Shown: piece after piece, positions 19,169 through 29,749 of the stretch
Layout of the letters: each line of letters opens with the position of its first letter
How positions within the stretch are numbered: the first letter of the stretch is position 1
Assembly: GCF_002157225.2 (NCBI RefSeq)
Contig: NZ_CP020038.1
Location: 3,378,501 to 3,442,500, forward strand
DNA: 64,000 nt
Reading direction: 5' to 3'
Origin: Agarilytica rhodophyticola
GTDB taxonomy: Bacteria; Pseudomonadota; Gammaproteobacteria; Pseudomonadales; Cellvibrionaceae
Notes under the pieces: model-generated
The model's input: the letters and a program-made list of their open reading frames with translations, nothing else
Told to the model about the DNA's origin: nothing
Databases searched by the model: none
Position numbers and translations under genes: made by a program

Positions 19169-19792
19169 ATGCGCATACTAGCCATTTGCTTTGTCGCTTT
19201 AGTCACCACTTGGTTGGTTAGCGGATGTACTGCTGCTTACGTGGCTGAAGTGTCGCACAATGTATTGAAAGATATTCGCCTTGCTTCAAACTATCGGGTT
19301 GAACGAAATGCCCAGTGGTCGATTAATTCTCAAACTGCGGTATTTTTAGCCAAGCCTGTTGATGTGTTACAGCAAGATAGACACCGTAATCTGTTAACTC
19401 TTTATAAGTCATTGCATTTTTCTCTGCAACAAACATTTCCTGGCTACCAAACTCATCAAAGCTCACTTTCGTTAACGCAAGCCTTTAATCATGCATTGAA
19501 TCATGACAGTGAGCTTTTGTTCTGGCCTCAGTTGGTGGTATCCGAAAATAACTTGAATAGCGTACAAGAAATGATAGAAGGCAAATCTATTCATTCTGAT
19601 GCCAAATATGGACCCGATGTCGTCGTATTTCAAGTACTTATTTACGATGTTAAGACCCGAAACCTAATTGATATCGGTACAGTATTTAGTCGTGCAAAAC
19701 TGTTTGCGGCGAATGAATCGCTACCTGTAGATCTTATTCATAAGGCAACGATTCACTATTTAAAGGTGATCACTGGTAGGAATGTAGGGTAG
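19169..19792 (+). CDS. DUF4823-like lipoprotein
   Basis: 207 residues from the ATG at 19169, where the signal peptide begins (MRILAICFVALVTTWLVSGC). The lipobox VSGC puts the acylated Cys at position 20. The upstream TTG-type extension at 19115 would spoil the signal peptide. The mature part resembles the DUF4823 family in alternating strand/helix pattern, with LFWPQLVVSEN and VLIYDVKTRNLID; function unknown. Such proteins are expected in the outer membrane or its inner face. A weak GGGTAG/CTACCC hairpin overlaps the stop region (19787-19813), before convergent etfQO. Confidence 0.8.
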   Translation: MRILAICFVALVTTWLVSGCTAAYVAEVSHNVLKDIRLASNYRVERNAQWSINSQTAVFLAKPVDVLQQDRHRNLLTLYKSLHFSLQQTFPGYQTHQSSLSLTQAFNHALNHDSELLFWPQLVVSENNLNSVQEMIEGKSIHSDAKYGPDVVVFQVLIYDVKTRNLIDIGTVFSRAKLFAANESLPVDLIHKATIHYLKVITGRNVG

Positions 19793-19821
19793 GGCGGAGT
19801 GAAAATTCTACCCTTCATTGC

Positions 19822-21462
19822 TTACATATTAGGGTAATTGGGGCCTCCACCGCCTTCAGGGGTTACCCAGGTTATGTTTTGTGACGGATCTTTAATATCG
19901 CATGTTTTGCAGTGTACGCAATTTTGCCCATTAATCTGAAAAACCTTTTCATTGTTGTCATTCTCAACAACTTCATACACACCCGCAGGGCAGTACCGTT
20001 GAGCAGGCTCATCAAATACTTTTAAATTATGAGAAATAGGGATGGCGCTGTCTTTCAGCTGCAAATGGCAGGGCTGATCTTCCTCGTGATTGGTATTTGA
20101 TAAATATACCGAACTCAATTTGTCAAAACTAAGCTTGCCATCAGGTTTAGGATAGTCAATTTTTTTACATTCGTTAGCAGGTTTCATCGCCTGATAATCG
20201 GGTTTTGGATCTTTCAATGTCCACGGCAGCGTACCATCAAAAATATTGATATCGATGAACGCATACGCCGAGCCTACTAAATTTCCCCACTTATGTTGAG
20301 CTGGGCCAAAATTTCGTTGTGTGCGCAATTCGGTAAATACCCAAGACTTCACATATTCTTTGGCGTAACTGTCTAAGTCGCTGTGCTGTTTTTCTTCAGA
20401 TAAAGCTTGTGCTACTACTTCGGCTGCGATCATACCCGATTTCATTGCGGTATGAGAGCCCTTAATTTTAGCGAAATTTAGCGTTCCTGCATCATCACCA
20501 ATAAGCAGCCCGCCAGGAAAATGCATCTTGGGTTGCGATTGCATGCCGCCTTTTGTCAGTGCCCGTGCACCATAGGAAATGCGTTCGCCTCCCTCTAAAT
20601 ACTGACTAATTTTAGGGTGATGTTTATAACGTTGGAACTCGTCGAAAGGGCTCACATGGGGGTTGCTATAGGATAGATCTGTAATCACACCAACAGCGAC
20701 TTGGTTGTCCTCCAAATGATACAGGAAACCACCACCGGCGCTTCCCGATTCAGACAGGGGCCAGCCAGCTGAATGCACCACTAAACCCTGTTGATGTTTG
20801 TCTGCAGGGACTTTCCAAAGCTCTTTAATGCCAATGCCGTAATGTTGCGGTTCTTTGCCCTTATCTAATGCGAAATGCTCGATAAGCTTTTTACCAATAT
20901 GGCCGCGGCAACCTTCGGCAAATAAAGTATATTTCGCATGGAGCTCCATACCCGGCATATAGCTATCTTTTTGCTCGCCATCTTCACCCACGCCCATATC
21001 GCCAGTAACAATGCCTTTAACACTGCCATCTTCATTCCACACTAAATCAGCAGCGGTAAAGCCTGGGAAAATTTCTACCCCTAAATTTTCTGCTTGCTCG
21101 GCCAGCCAGCGACATACATTGCCAAGACTGACAATATAATTACCGTGGTTATGCATGGTTTTGGGAGCAAATAGCCCTGGAACTTTTATGCCTTTTTCAG
21201 CGCTGGTGAAATAATAAATATTATCGCCGCTAACCGGAGTATGAAGCGGTGCTCCCATTTTTTTCCAGTCAGGAAATAACTCGTAAAGGGCTTTAGGTTC
21301 AAACACAGCACCAGATAATATATGGGCACCCACCTCGGAACCCTTCTCAACGACACATACATTGATATCTTCATTGAGCTGCTTTAGTCGACATGCCGCA
21401 CTCAGACCGGCGGGGCCGGCACCGACGACAACAACGTCATACTCCATGGATTCTCTTTCCAC
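19822..21462 (-). CDS. etfQO: Electron transfer flavoprotein-ubiquinone oxidoreductase
   Basis: A 546-residue FAD and [4Fe-4S] protein that passes electrons from reduced ETF to ubiquinone at the inner membrane, linking acyl-CoA dehydrogenases to respiration. It has the dinucleotide motif GAGPAGLSAACR at about 14-25, EKGSEVGAHILSGAVFEP, GDDAGTLNFAKIKGSHTAM near the middle, and a C-terminal ferredoxin-like cluster with CPAGVY and CVHCKTCDIKDP. I keep the GTG at 21462 because an MERE-type N-terminus is, from memory, usual in Pseudomonas and AGAGGTG lies 7 bases upstream; ATG at 21447 is the alternative. Divergent from etfBA, its electron donor. Confidence 0.95.
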   Translation of the reverse strand: MERESMEYDVVVVGAGPAGLSAACRLKQLNEDINVCVVEKGSEVGAHILSGAVFEPKALYELFPDWKKMGAPLHTPVSGDNIYYFTSAEKGIKVPGLFAPKTMHNHGNYIVSLGNVCRWLAEQAENLGVEIFPGFTAADLVWNEDGSVKGIVTGDMGVGEDGEQKDSYMPGMELHAKYTLFAEGCRGHIGKKLIEHFALDKGKEPQHYGIGIKELWKVPADKHQQGLVVHSAGWPLSESGSAGGGFLYHLEDNQVAVGVITDLSYSNPHVSPFDEFQRYKHHPKISQYLEGGERISYGARALTKGGMQSQPKMHFPGGLLIGDDAGTLNFAKIKGSHTAMKSGMIAAEVVAQALSEEKQHSDLDSYAKEYVKSWVFTELRTQRNFGPAQHKWGNLVGSAYAFIDINIFDGTLPWTLKDPKPDYQAMKPANECKKIDYPKPDGKLSFDKLSSVYLSNTNHEEDQPCHLQLKDSAIPISHNLKVFDEPAQRYCPAGVYEVVENDNNEKVFQINGQNCVHCKTCDIKDPSQNITWVTPEGGGGPNYPNM

Positions 21463-21647
21463 GCGGTTTCACCTCTTAATCTGTCAATCTGTTTATATAT
21501 TATTTTAACTAGTATTTATAATTATCTATTTTCATGTGGTTTTTGGCGCTGTCATCACCGGAGTATAGAAATCTAGCTAGTGGCGACCAATAGCAAATGC
21601 TAGCAACCGAGCTATCAAATAAGTCCAACTTTATCAGCTATTAAGCC

Positions 21648-21689
21648 TTAGTAAAAATAATAGTTAACATTAGTAAAAATAATTGTTAA
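21648..21689. promoter_or_regulatory. Tandem 20-bp direct repeat, candidate operator
   Basis: TTAGTAAAAATAATAGTTAA (21648-21667) recurs with one change as TTAGTAAAAATAATTGTTAA (21670-21689), a 22-base period equal to two helical turns. It lies in the divergent etfQO-etfBA intergenic region (21463-21798), so one regulator could act on both. The regulator is unknown. Confidence 0.5.
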
Positions 21690-21798
21690 ATCAGCTGCTT
21701 ATCGAGTATACACCGCATATAATTAGATTTTATAATGCATGCAGTGTGCGTTGCACAATAATTAAATAATGATATTAAATACGGAGGCGCTAAGGGAT

Positions 21799-22551
21799 AT
21801 GAAAGTTCTCGTGCCGGTAAAACGAGTAGTTGATTACAACGTAAAAGTTAGACCAAATGCTGATGGCAGCGATGTCGATTTGGCTAATGCAAAAATGTCG
21901 ATGAATCCTTTTTGCGAAATCGCAGTAGAAGAAGCTGTGCGTTTAAAAGAGAGCGGCAAAGTGAGTGAAGTGGTGGTGGTGTCCATTGGAACTGCTAAAT
22001 CACAAGAGCAGATACGTGCGGCGATGGCTATTGGTGCTGACCGCGGTATATTGGTACAAACCGATGAAAACTTAGAGCCTTTGGCGATCGCTAAGTGTTT
22101 GAAGGCTATTTATGAAAAAGAGTCGCCAGAACTTGTGATTTTAGGCAAGCAGTCAATCGATGGTGACAACAACCAAACAGGTCAAATGTTTGCAGCGCTA
22201 ACAGGGTTAGGCCAAGCGACTTTTGCGTCAAAGGTTGAGCTTGATGAAGGCAAAGTGGCTGTTACCAGAGAAATTGATGGTGGTTTGCAAACTCTTGAAT
22301 TAGGTTTGCCCGCGGTGATAACTACCGATCTGCGCTTAAACGAACCACGCTATGCATCTCTCCCTAATATTATGAAAGCTAAGAAGAAGCCAATGGAAAC
22401 GCTAAGCTTAGATGTTGTGGGTGTTGATGGCGCTGCGCGAGTGAAAGTACTCAGTGTATCACCGCCACCAGAAAGGCAGGGCGGTATTAAGGTCGCGTCG
22501 GTGGAAGAGTTGGTTGAAAAATTGAAGAGCGAAGCAAAGGTGATTTCATGA
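21799..22551 (+). CDS. etfB: Electron transfer flavoprotein, beta subunit
   Basis: 250 residues starting at the ATG at 21799 ([18 protein letters not shown]), the family N-terminus, with AAGGGA immediately upstream and GGAGG further out; the frame extends 10 codons upstream without family match. It binds AMP and forms the heterodimer with EtfA that accepts electrons from acyl-CoA and other dehydrogenases. The beta signature [25 protein letters not shown] and the [18 protein letters not shown] segment are intact. Stop and etfA start overlap (ATGA), so the subunits are coupled. Confidence 0.95.
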   Translation: MKVLVPVKRVVDYNVKVRPNADGSDVDLANAKMSMNPFCEIAVEEAVRLKESGKVSEVVVVSIGTAKSQEQIRAAMAIGADRGILVQTDENLEPLAIAKCLKAIYEKESPELVILGKQSIDGDNNQTGQMFAALTGLGQATFASKVELDEGKVAVTREIDGGLQTLELGLPAVITTDLRLNEPRYASLPNIMKAKKKPMETLSLDVVGVDGAARVKVLSVSPPPERQGGIKVASVEELVEKLKSEAKVIS

Positions 22552-23480
22552 GTGTACTTGTCATAGCTGAACATGATAACAAATCGCTTAAAGATGCAAC
22601 GCTTAACACTGTTGCAGCTGCAGCTAAATTTAATAGTGATATTGTTGTTTTAATCGCAGGTAAAGACTGTGGTGAAGCTGCTGAGGCGGCAGCAAAAATC
22701 TCGGGAGTTAGTAAAGTATTGGTTGCTGATAACGAAAGTTATGAGCATCAATTAGCTGAAAATACTGCTGCTCTTGTCGGTGAAATTGGCAATCAGTACA
22801 GCCATATTTTGGCACCTGCAACAACAACGGGGAAAAATACTGTTCCTCGTGCGGCAGCACTGTTGGATGTACAACCTATCTCTGATGTTATCGCTGTAGA
22901 AAGTGACGATACATTCTTGCGCCCTATCTACGCAGGTAATGTTATCGCTAAAGTCCAATCCAGTGATGCTATTAAGGTGATGACGGTTCGTGGCACGGCA
23001 TTTGATCCAGCAGAAACTTCAGCGCAAGCCTGTGCAGTAGAATCATTAGATGCGGCACATGCGCTTGGCCTTTCGAGCTTTGTTAAAGAAGAACTTGCCG
23101 AATCTGATCGTCCAGAGCTAACCGCTGCCAACATCGTTATTTCCGGTGGTCGGGGTTTGCAAAATGGTGACAACTTTGAAATGTTGTACAAACTCGCAGA
23201 TAAGTTAGGTGCGGCAGTGGGAGCTTCTCGTGCTGCTGTCGATGCGGGCTTTGTGCCGAACGATATGCAGGTTGGCCAAACGGGTAAAATCGTTGCCCCT
23301 GATCTATATATCGCCGTTGGTATATCTGGTGCTATTCAACATTTGGCTGGCATGAAAGATTCAAAAGTAATTGTTGCTATCAATAAAGATGAAGATGCGC
23401 CTATCTTTCAAGTTGCTGATTATGGTTTAGTCGCAGATTTGTTCGAAGCTGTACCTGCGTTAGATAATTTGCTTGGATAA
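22548..23480 (+). CDS. etfA: Electron transfer flavoprotein, alpha subunit
   Basis: 310 residues. N-terminal domain I (about 1-185) pairs with EtfB; domain II (about 195-310) holds FAD, with [62 protein letters not shown] and [18 protein letters not shown] all matching the family FAD-binding signature. It overlaps the etfB stop by 4 bases. Nothing odd. Confidence 0.96.
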   Translation: MSVLVIAEHDNKSLKDATLNTVAAAAKFNSDIVVLIAGKDCGEAAEAAAKISGVSKVLVADNESYEHQLAENTAALVGEIGNQYSHILAPATTTGKNTVPRAAALLDVQPISDVIAVESDDTFLRPIYAGNVIAKVQSSDAIKVMTVRGTAFDPAETSAQACAVESLDAAHALGLSSFVKEELAESDRPELTAANIVISGGRGLQNGDNFEMLYKLADKLGAAVGASRAAVDAGFVPNDMQVGQTGKIVAPDLYIAVGISGAIQHLAGMKDSKVIVAINKDEDAPIFQVADYGLVADLFEAVPALDNLLG

Positions 23481-23861
23481 TCAACACTTCTGGGCCTCCT
23501 TATTGGATGCATCCTTGTATCGCAATTAGCTTGGTGTAAATACCCACAGGGCATAAATAACCACCGGGTTAATTGCTAGGAGGCTCACCTTCTTCTTCAT
23601 TTTACCTTTCTCTTATACTAACAACTTAGGATAATAAATTTGGAACAATAAATAGGTTCCAGTAGAATAGCTTGCCAATCTCATTAATGGGGATAGGGTC
23701 TAATACTAACTGTATTTAGCAGCTTATGCTTAAATGAAGATAAGCATAATCAAATAACGATTGCAGAACTATGTATCAAAGGACGCGATTCAGAAGTCGC
23801 CTGGTTTTAATCGTAAAATGCAAACAAAACCTGTTGGCCTAACCCCTTGCTTGGACAAGAT
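23481..23861. other. Intergenic region after etfA
   Basis: 381 bases. GCCTCCT just after etfA and AGGAGGC near 23579 could pair at long range, and CCACCGGG lies between, but I see no convincing terminator, promoter or gene. Confidence 0.4.
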
Positions 23862-26003
23862 ATGTTGAAATTCTTTTTGCCAGCCAGCAAAGTACAGAAA
23901 GATCGACGCATTATGCGCGAAACAGATTCGCGCATGGCGAAATACAGCCGACGAGGTCTAATATCTAATTTCTTTGTATTTCTCATATGCCTCGCTCATG
24001 GCCGGTTTATCGATGATAATCCCCAACTGATGGGGGTTTTAACAGTCGGATTATTGCTTATTACTTTGCTGCGTGGTCTCTTTCTCTTTCGCTTTGACCA
24101 GCTCTATCCCAGAGCTCCAGCAAAATGGCGTAACCGTTACTTTGTGGCGACGCTCATCGGGGCTTGTTGGTGGGGCGTTATTTTAGTTAGTGTTACTACA
24201 CAGCTAGAAATGGAAGAAGAAGCGCCACTGTTATGGCTATATACCGTGATATTTTTCTCCACCACAGCGCATGCTTTTGCTCCCTACCAAAAATTCCTGT
24301 CTTACTACCAATTTTTTGGTCTTGTGCCGGCTGCAGCAAGTGCTATTTATTTAGGTGATTTTGAAGGGTATTTATATGGTATTTTAATGCTGTTTTTTTT
24401 CTTGGTACTCAGTCATCAGTGCCGTCTTATTTCAGAAAACTATTGGGAGAAGCTGGAGGCGACCTACGCATTAGCGCGTAAGACACTTTCAATGGAAGAG
24501 GAGAAGCGTGATACCAAGGCTAACGTGAAACTGAATCAAGAGTTCATGCAGCGTCTTCATAGTGATATTGACCGTTTTATGTCCACTCTAAGTGATGCTG
24601 AAAATTTAAGTGAGAAGCACTTAAAGTCGATCATTAGAAATGAGTTACACTCCTTACACACGAATATTTCGGATTTTAATGGTGTGTTGTCTAAAAGCTT
24701 GGAGCTTGAGGAAAATATTTTTAATATTCGCCATGAGATTCAGCACTTGGTAACAGAATTTATCGATGATGCCGAAAGCCGCAATATTCAAATTGAGACC
24801 AGTTTATCGCCCACTTTGCCTATGCGTTTAAAGGGTGATGCTTCACGTTTGGCACAGATTATACGAAGTTTATTGAATATTATTTTGCATGACATAGACA
24901 AATGTATTGTCCTGGTGGAAGTGGAGTTTTTGCGTGAATATGACACTGCAGGCGAACTCTATGTGTCGGTAACTCGTAGTTTTGATAAAAGTAAAAAACT
25001 TTTTGCTAGTGATAGTATGCCGAAAGTTCCCCAGGGCACATTATCTCTAGTTGTTGCCAAAGGTTTGGCCGACCTAATGGATGGCAGTATTGAGTTTAAC
25101 GATGCCATGCAAAATGAGCAGCAATTTCGTTTTAATGCAAAAATAGATATCGCCGACAGAACAGGGCAGCTAGATTTTCATAAGGATTCTTTTTCTGGGC
25201 GTAATGTGTTGCTGGTTCATAATCACCCGCGCATTGTAGATTTAAAACGTCAAGAATTGGATGCTTTGGGCTTTAATGTTTTTACCGAAACGCAATATAA
25301 ACGTGCCATCCAAACTCTGCAGGATAGTTATAAATTCCAAAATCCTATTGAAAGTCTAGTCTTTTATCTTGAGCCGGATAATCAGTCGGTGATAACTTTT
25401 TGTCAAAATCTATTGGATATCGCCGAGTTAAAATATACGCGAAAAATTGGTGCTGCCACCCGACGCCAGCAGAGTGTTATGCGCAAAAATGGGTTTGATG
25501 AGGCCAATGGTTTTTACTACGTCGACAAGCCAACGGGTCTGTTTGAAATTGAAAGTATGTTCCACCAAATTTATAAGCAAGAAAATGAGGATGGCGAGCA
25601 TACTCCAGCGCCAGAAGTCCGTGTTGGCTTTGTTACTGAAGATTTTTCAGGGGATTCTATATTACGCCAACATATACAACAGATGGGAGACGAAATCACA
25701 TCTGTCGAGCACAATGATCGGATGATAGGCCTTATAAATGACGGGGACTTCGACATTATTGTGATTGATTGCGATACACTCAGTGATATTAATTTAGTTG
25801 TGCGTAATATTCGCAGTTATGAAGCGGGCAAAAATATGGAAAACTTTATGCCTATTCTCGGTGTTAGTAGTTCTCGTGAAGAGCTTGAAGATACCGCTTA
25901 TGAATTAGGCCTCGATGATTATCTCGACCTAACACATAATCCCAAAAAGACATTAAAACGTACGATTTCTTATTGGTCTACGCTACTGCTGGAGAAGGCT
26001 TAA
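23862..26003 (+). CDS. Membrane hybrid histidine kinase with degenerate catalytic motifs
   Basis: 713 residues from the ATG at 23862; a TTG 15 bases earlier is an alternative. About six membrane helices (34-185) are followed by a coiled linker, a HisKA-like and HATPase-like region (225-430) and two receiver-like domains (446-560 and 590-700). Where kinases have FLANMSHEIRTPL this protein has [13 protein letters not shown] (228-240): the phospho-accepting His slot is Ser and the Pro is gone. The N-box and DxGxG loop also lack their key residues, while the last box ([16 protein letters not shown]) survives. The second receiver keeps [10 protein letters not shown] with a possible phosphorylated Asp; the first is degenerate. 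Probably a pseudokinase scaffold or sensor. Confidence 0.82.
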   Translation: MLKFFLPASKVQKDRRIMRETDSRMAKYSRRGLISNFFVFLICLAHGRFIDDNPQLMGVLTVGLLLITLLRGLFLFRFDQLYPRAPAKWRNRYFVATLIGACWWGVILVSVTTQLEMEEEAPLLWLYTVIFFSTTAHAFAPYQKFLSYYQFFGLVPAAASAIYLGDFEGYLYGILMLFFFLVLSHQCRLISENYWEKLEATYALARKTLSMEEEKRDTKANVKLNQEFMQRLHSDIDRFMSTLSDAENLSEKHLKSIIRNELHSLHTNISDFNGVLSKSLELEENIFNIRHEIQHLVTEFIDDAESRNIQIETSLSPTLPMRLKGDASRLAQIIRSLLNIILHDIDKCIVLVEVEFLREYDTAGELYVSVTRSFDKSKKLFASDSMPKVPQGTLSLVVAKGLADLMDGSIEFNDAMQNEQQFRFNAKIDIADRTGQLDFHKDSFSGRNVLLVHNHPRIVDLKRQELDALGFNVFTETQYKRAIQTLQDSYKFQNPIESLVFYLEPDNQSVITFCQNLLDIAELKYTRKIGAATRRQQSVMRKNGFDEANGFYYVDKPTGLFEIESMFHQIYKQENEDGEHTPAPEVRVGFVTEDFSGDSILRQHIQQMGDEITSVEHNDRMIGLINDGDFDIIVIDCDTLSDINLVVRNIRSYEAGKNMENFMPILGVSSSREELEDTAYELGLDDYLDLTHNPKKTLKRTISYWSTLLLEKA

Positions 26004-26813
26004 ATCAAAACTGGCCCATACTGGACAATGATCAGATGGGCGCTCCATTGAGCGTATGTCGTAGTCGATACCTGCGCCTGTACACTTTGCTGCCAGAGCT
26101 TGCGTTGCTAATACAAAGTCAATGCGCAAGCCACGTTTAGGCTCGCGATCGAATCCTTTACTACGGTAATCAAACCAGCTAAATGTGTCGCTGTTGTCTG
26201 GATAGTGCAATCGATAGGTATCTTCAAGTCCCCAGTCCATCAGCTGCTCAAACCACTCTCTTTCTTCTGGCAAAAAGCTAGATTTTCCCGCTTTTAACCA
26301 ACGTTTACGGTTATCCTCGCCGATACCAATATCTTTATCCGAAGGGGAAATATTCATATCTCCCATGGCGATAAGCGCTGCATCATTGGTGTGATGTTCA
26401 TTTAAATGTTGGATTAAAGATTGATAAAAATGTTGTTTGTTCGGGAATTTCGTTGGGTGTTCTCGACTTTCTCCCTGAGGAAAATAACCATTTAACACCG
26501 TAAGTATTTTCCCATCTGCAAGTTCAAAGTCTGCGCCGATAAATCGTCTTTGGCTGTTTTCATCGTCATTGGCAAAACCTTTAATGTGTTTCTTTGCCGG
26601 CACTTTAGAGAGCAATGCCACACCATAATGGGTTTTTTGGCCAAAGTAATACACATGGTAACCAAGTTCCTGTATCTGCTGTAGCGGGAAATCTTCGTCG
26701 CTGACTTTGGTTTCCTGTAAACCAATAAAGTCAGGTTGGTATTTGTTGACCACTTCTTCCAGCTGATGCATTCGTGTGCGGATACTATTGACGTTGAACG
26801 ATACACATTTCAT
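25983..26813 (-). CDS. xthA: Exodeoxyribonuclease III / AP endonuclease
   Basis: A 276-residue endonuclease/exonuclease/phosphatase-fold enzyme that cuts DNA at abasic sites and trims 3' ends in base excision repair. Motifs: [21 protein letters not shown] (metal-binding Glu), [51 protein letters not shown]-type region (about 203-232) and the terminal SDHCPVW with the catalytic His. The length is normal. Its 3' end overlaps that of the convergent hybrid kinase gene by 21 bases, so no separate terminator exists for the pair. Confidence 0.95.
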   Translation of the reverse strand: MKCVSFNVNSIRTRMHQLEEVVNKYQPDFIGLQETKVSDEDFPLQQIQELGYHVYYFGQKTHYGVALLSKVPAKKHIKGFANDDENSQRRFIGADFELADGKILTVLNGYFPQGESREHPTKFPNKQHFYQSLIQHLNEHHTNDAALIAMGDMNISPSDKDIGIGEDNRKRWLKAGKSSFLPEEREWFEQLMDWGLEDTYRLHYPDNSDTFSWFDYRSKGFDREPKRGLRIDFVLATQALAAKCTGAGIDYDIRSMERPSDHCPVWASFDLSLLQQ

Positions 26814-26925
26814 ATTTTATCTCGTTAATAATAAATATAGACAGGCAGGACTTCTGCTTTTAAAGCTGAGACTATTTGTGCCTAGAGTTTTTTGCATAGA
26901 ATAAAGGTGTGATTGCAGGATAAAA

Positions 26926-26962
26926 AAATACCCGGCATGGGAAGTAGCATGCCGGGTATTTT
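26926..26962 (-). terminator. Intrinsic terminator downstream of prc
   Basis: AAATACCCGGCATG / CATGCCGGGTATTT, a 14-bp perfect stem with an 8- to 9-base loop, followed on the minus strand by more U. It ends the prc message 16 bases past the stop. Confidence 0.88.
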
Positions 26963-26977
26963 AGGAGTCCAGTGGAC

Positions 26978-29086
26978 TTATCGTACAGAGGCCGTTTGTT
27001 GGTCGGTTTTACTTTGCAAACGGATCATATCTAATAAAATACTCCCTGTTTCAATCAAAATTGCGTCGCCATCTACGTCAATTTTATTTCTTTCCGATAC
27101 AGGAGCACTCTCTTCTTTTTCTTCCTCTTCCTTTTCAGACTCCCGGTACGCTTCGATAGTTTTGAATACTTCCAGGTTTTTAGCCAAGCGACGCTTATTT
27201 TCAATGCGCATTGCTTCGAGTTCTAGATCTTCTTTTTCCTTAACTCGTTGCTTCTCATTTAGAGAAATAGTTTTTCTTTCTCTATTTTTCTCCATGATTT
27301 TCACTTGATCAAGTAAGTAAGTGAAATCTGGATCTTTGTTGGCGCGCTCCTTATGAAGACTTTTCATCATTGGTAGCAAAGAGGAAAAATTAAAATAATC
27401 CGAATGAGGTACTGGGTGAATTTGATCCCAGGGGAGGGCATTGTCATAGGCCGACTCACCTACTTCCTCAGGATCAATCAAAAATGGAATACTGATATCG
27501 GGAATAACGCCACGATGTTGAGTACTGTCTCCAGATACACGGTAGAACTTAGATTCGGTTATTTTTAACCCTCCTTCAATAAGAGGATTAACCGATTGCA
27601 CCGTGCCCTTACCAAAGGTCTGAGCTCCCACAATAAGGCCTCGGTTATAGTCTTGTATTGCGCCGGCAAAAATTTCTGACGCAGAAGCACTTAATCTATT
27701 AACTAGTACAATTAGTGGGCCGTCGTATAGGGCTTTAAAACGAGAACGGTTATGGCGGTTTATGCGATCATCAGGGTTGCGTATTTGAACTACGGGCCCT
27801 TGATCGATAAATAGATCTGTCAAGTTAACCGCTTCTTGCAGCGAGCCACCCCCATTGTTACGTAAATCTAGGATAATGCCATCGACATTTTCTTTCATTA
27901 ACTCTCGTACTAATTTAGCAACATCATTAGAGCTACTTTTGTAGTTAATCTTGCGTTGTCTCTGTGCGTCAAAGTCCACATAAAATGTAGGCAGGTTAAT
28001 AATGCCAAGTTTATGTATTCCTTTGCCATCAGATAGCTCCAGAATTTCTTTCTGTGCTGCTTGGTCTTCGAGCTTTACGCGACCGCGATTAATTCGAATG
28101 ATTTTGTTATCGCCAGGCTTTGCATCCGCCCGCGTCACTTGCAATTTCACGACAGTATTTTTGGGGCCGCGAATAAGATCAACCACTTCTTCTAGCCGCC
28201 AACCCACTACATCGACAACTTCGCCATCATCACCTTGGGCGACACCACTAATTCTGTCGGAGGGTTTGAGTTGCCCCTGCTTATCTGCAGGGCCTCCCGC
28301 CACTAGTCGAACTACCTTGGTATATTCGTCTTCAGATTGTAAGACGGCACCAATACCTTCCAATGACAGACGCATATTAATATTGAAGTTTTCAGAAGTG
28401 CGTGGCGACCAGTAATTAGTATGTGGGTCATAAAGCAGAGTCAACGAATTGGCAATGGTTTCAAAAATATCGGCAGTATCTTCTTGCTCTACACGCTTTA
28501 ACTGACGCTTGTAACGCTTGGTCACAATATCTTTTGCTTCTTCGACTGTTTTACCAGACATTTTAAGGTTGAGTAGGCTCAGTTTTACGCGCTTGTGCCA
28601 GAGTTTATCCGCCGACGCGAGGCTTGACGGCCAGGCTTCTTCATCGCGTTCAAGGAGAACCTCTTCATCTTTGGTGAAATCGAACTTGACGGTGGGGTCT
28701 TTGAGTAACTCCAGGACAGATTCAAGCCGAGACACAATGCGTTGGCGGTACAGATGATATATTTCAAACGCAGGTTGTAAGTTACCAGTTTTGAAGTAAT
28801 CGTCAAACTTGGCCTCGTGCTGCTTGAATGACTTAATGTCTTTGTCGTAAAAAAACATTCGCGATGGATCGAGGGTATCCAGATAGTTGTCTAAGTAGTT
28901 GGCGGACAAGGTATCGTCGATACGCATTTCGCGATAATGGCGAGATTGTAACTTGGAGAGAATATCTCGGATCGTGTCAGATTGAGACTTGGTTGCAGAG
29001 ATTCTATCAACCGGTTTTGCTACGGCTGCAACACTTAACGTCAGTCCAATAACCCAAGAAACCATAGCTTGTTTCTTAATCATCAT
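26978..29086 (-). CDS. prc: Tail-specific carboxy-terminal processing protease Prc
   Basis: A 702-residue periplasmic S41 protease that degrades or trims proteins, including murein hydrolases, from their C-termini. A signal peptide (to about A23) is followed by the N-terminal helical domain, a PDZ domain (about 238-325), the protease core and a C-terminal DUF3340 region (about 540-700) with a Glu/Lys-rich coil. The dyad is S468 in RLSASASEIF and K493 in TFGKGTVQ, the same 25-residue spacing as S430 and K455 in E. coli. LDLRNNGGGSLQEA is the oxyanion region. The gene is monocistronic with its own terminator. Confidence 0.96.
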   Translation of the reverse strand: MMIKKQAMVSWVIGLTLSVAAVAKPVDRISATKSQSDTIRDILSKLQSRHYREMRIDDTLSANYLDNYLDTLDPSRMFFYDKDIKSFKQHEAKFDDYFKTGNLQPAFEIYHLYRQRIVSRLESVLELLKDPTVKFDFTKDEEVLLERDEEAWPSSLASADKLWHKRVKLSLLNLKMSGKTVEEAKDIVTKRYKRQLKRVEQEDTADIFETIANSLTLLYDPHTNYWSPRTSENFNINMRLSLEGIGAVLQSEDEYTKVVRLVAGGPADKQGQLKPSDRISGVAQGDDGEVVDVVGWRLEEVVDLIRGPKNTVVKLQVTRADAKPGDNKIIRINRGRVKLEDQAAQKEILELSDGKGIHKLGIINLPTFYVDFDAQRQRKINYKSSSNDVAKLVRELMKENVDGIILDLRNNGGGSLQEAVNLTDLFIDQGPVVQIRNPDDRINRHNRSRFKALYDGPLIVLVNRLSASASEIFAGAIQDYNRGLIVGAQTFGKGTVQSVNPLIEGGLKITESKFYRVSGDSTQHRGVIPDISIPFLIDPEEVGESAYDNALPWDQIHPVPHSDYFNFSSLLPMMKSLHKERANKDPDFTYLLDQVKIMEKNRERKTISLNEKQRVKEKEDLELEAMRIENKRRLAKNLEVFKTIEAYRESEKEEEEKEESAPVSERNKIDVDGDAILIETGSILLDMIRLQSKTDQQTASVR

Positions 29087-29749
29087 ACAGCAGACTACCT
29101 TCTATCTTAGTACCACTTTACATTGTGCAAAAGGTGCATTTTTGCGTTTTTGGTAGCTATATTATTGATAAACAAATGAGCAGCTTATCAATAATATAGC
29201 TCGGCATTTCAATTAATTACTTGTTTGTGGACGAAATAGTTTATCTTTGCGCTATTTTATCCTTACAAACGGTATCTTTACGAATACTATCTATATCGAT
29301 TTGGTCGTTATTGTGATATCGTCACTGCCATGACAGGGAATTGCAATATATGTCTTCTAATATTTAGTGTTTGCTCTCACTAAATTGGCCAGTACCGATC
29401 CCATTTAATCGAGTTTAATATACCATAGCTTCGCTATTTCCATAGAACTGAATTGGCATTAGAGTCTGTATAATCCCGCTAAACCACTCTATTTCACATT
29501 CACACAACTCAATCAGTCTATATCCACAGAGCTGAATTAGTCTATAAAGTTCAATAGCTTAACGTCGCTGTGATACTAATGTGTGCGTCTTATTTCAGGT
29601 AATGTTGTAAAAAGTGACCTGATATACTCTTTTTTTGATTTTTAGAATGTTGTTTATAATTATATTTTGTTAGTTTTAGTGCTGCCTGGTTATTACCTAG
29701 ATTGTTACCTAATTTGTTACCTAATAGAAACTTGAGTAAGGAGATTTGT
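29087..29749. other. Intergenic region upstream of prc
   Basis: 663 AT-rich bases between divergent prc and the small exported-protein gene. They contain the inverted repeat at 29155-29201 and, just before the rightward gene, three close copies of TTACCTA (about 29693-29722), two of them in TTGTTACCTAAT units. No gene seen. Confidence 0.5.
29155..29201. repeat. Perfect 17-bp inverted repeat upstream of prc
   Basis: AGCTATATTATTGATAA at 29155-29171 and its exact complement at 29185-29201 with a 13-base spacer, 69 bases before the prc start. If transcribed it would form a long hairpin in the prc leader; as DNA it could be an operator or the remnant of a small mobile palindrome. Confidence 0.65.
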
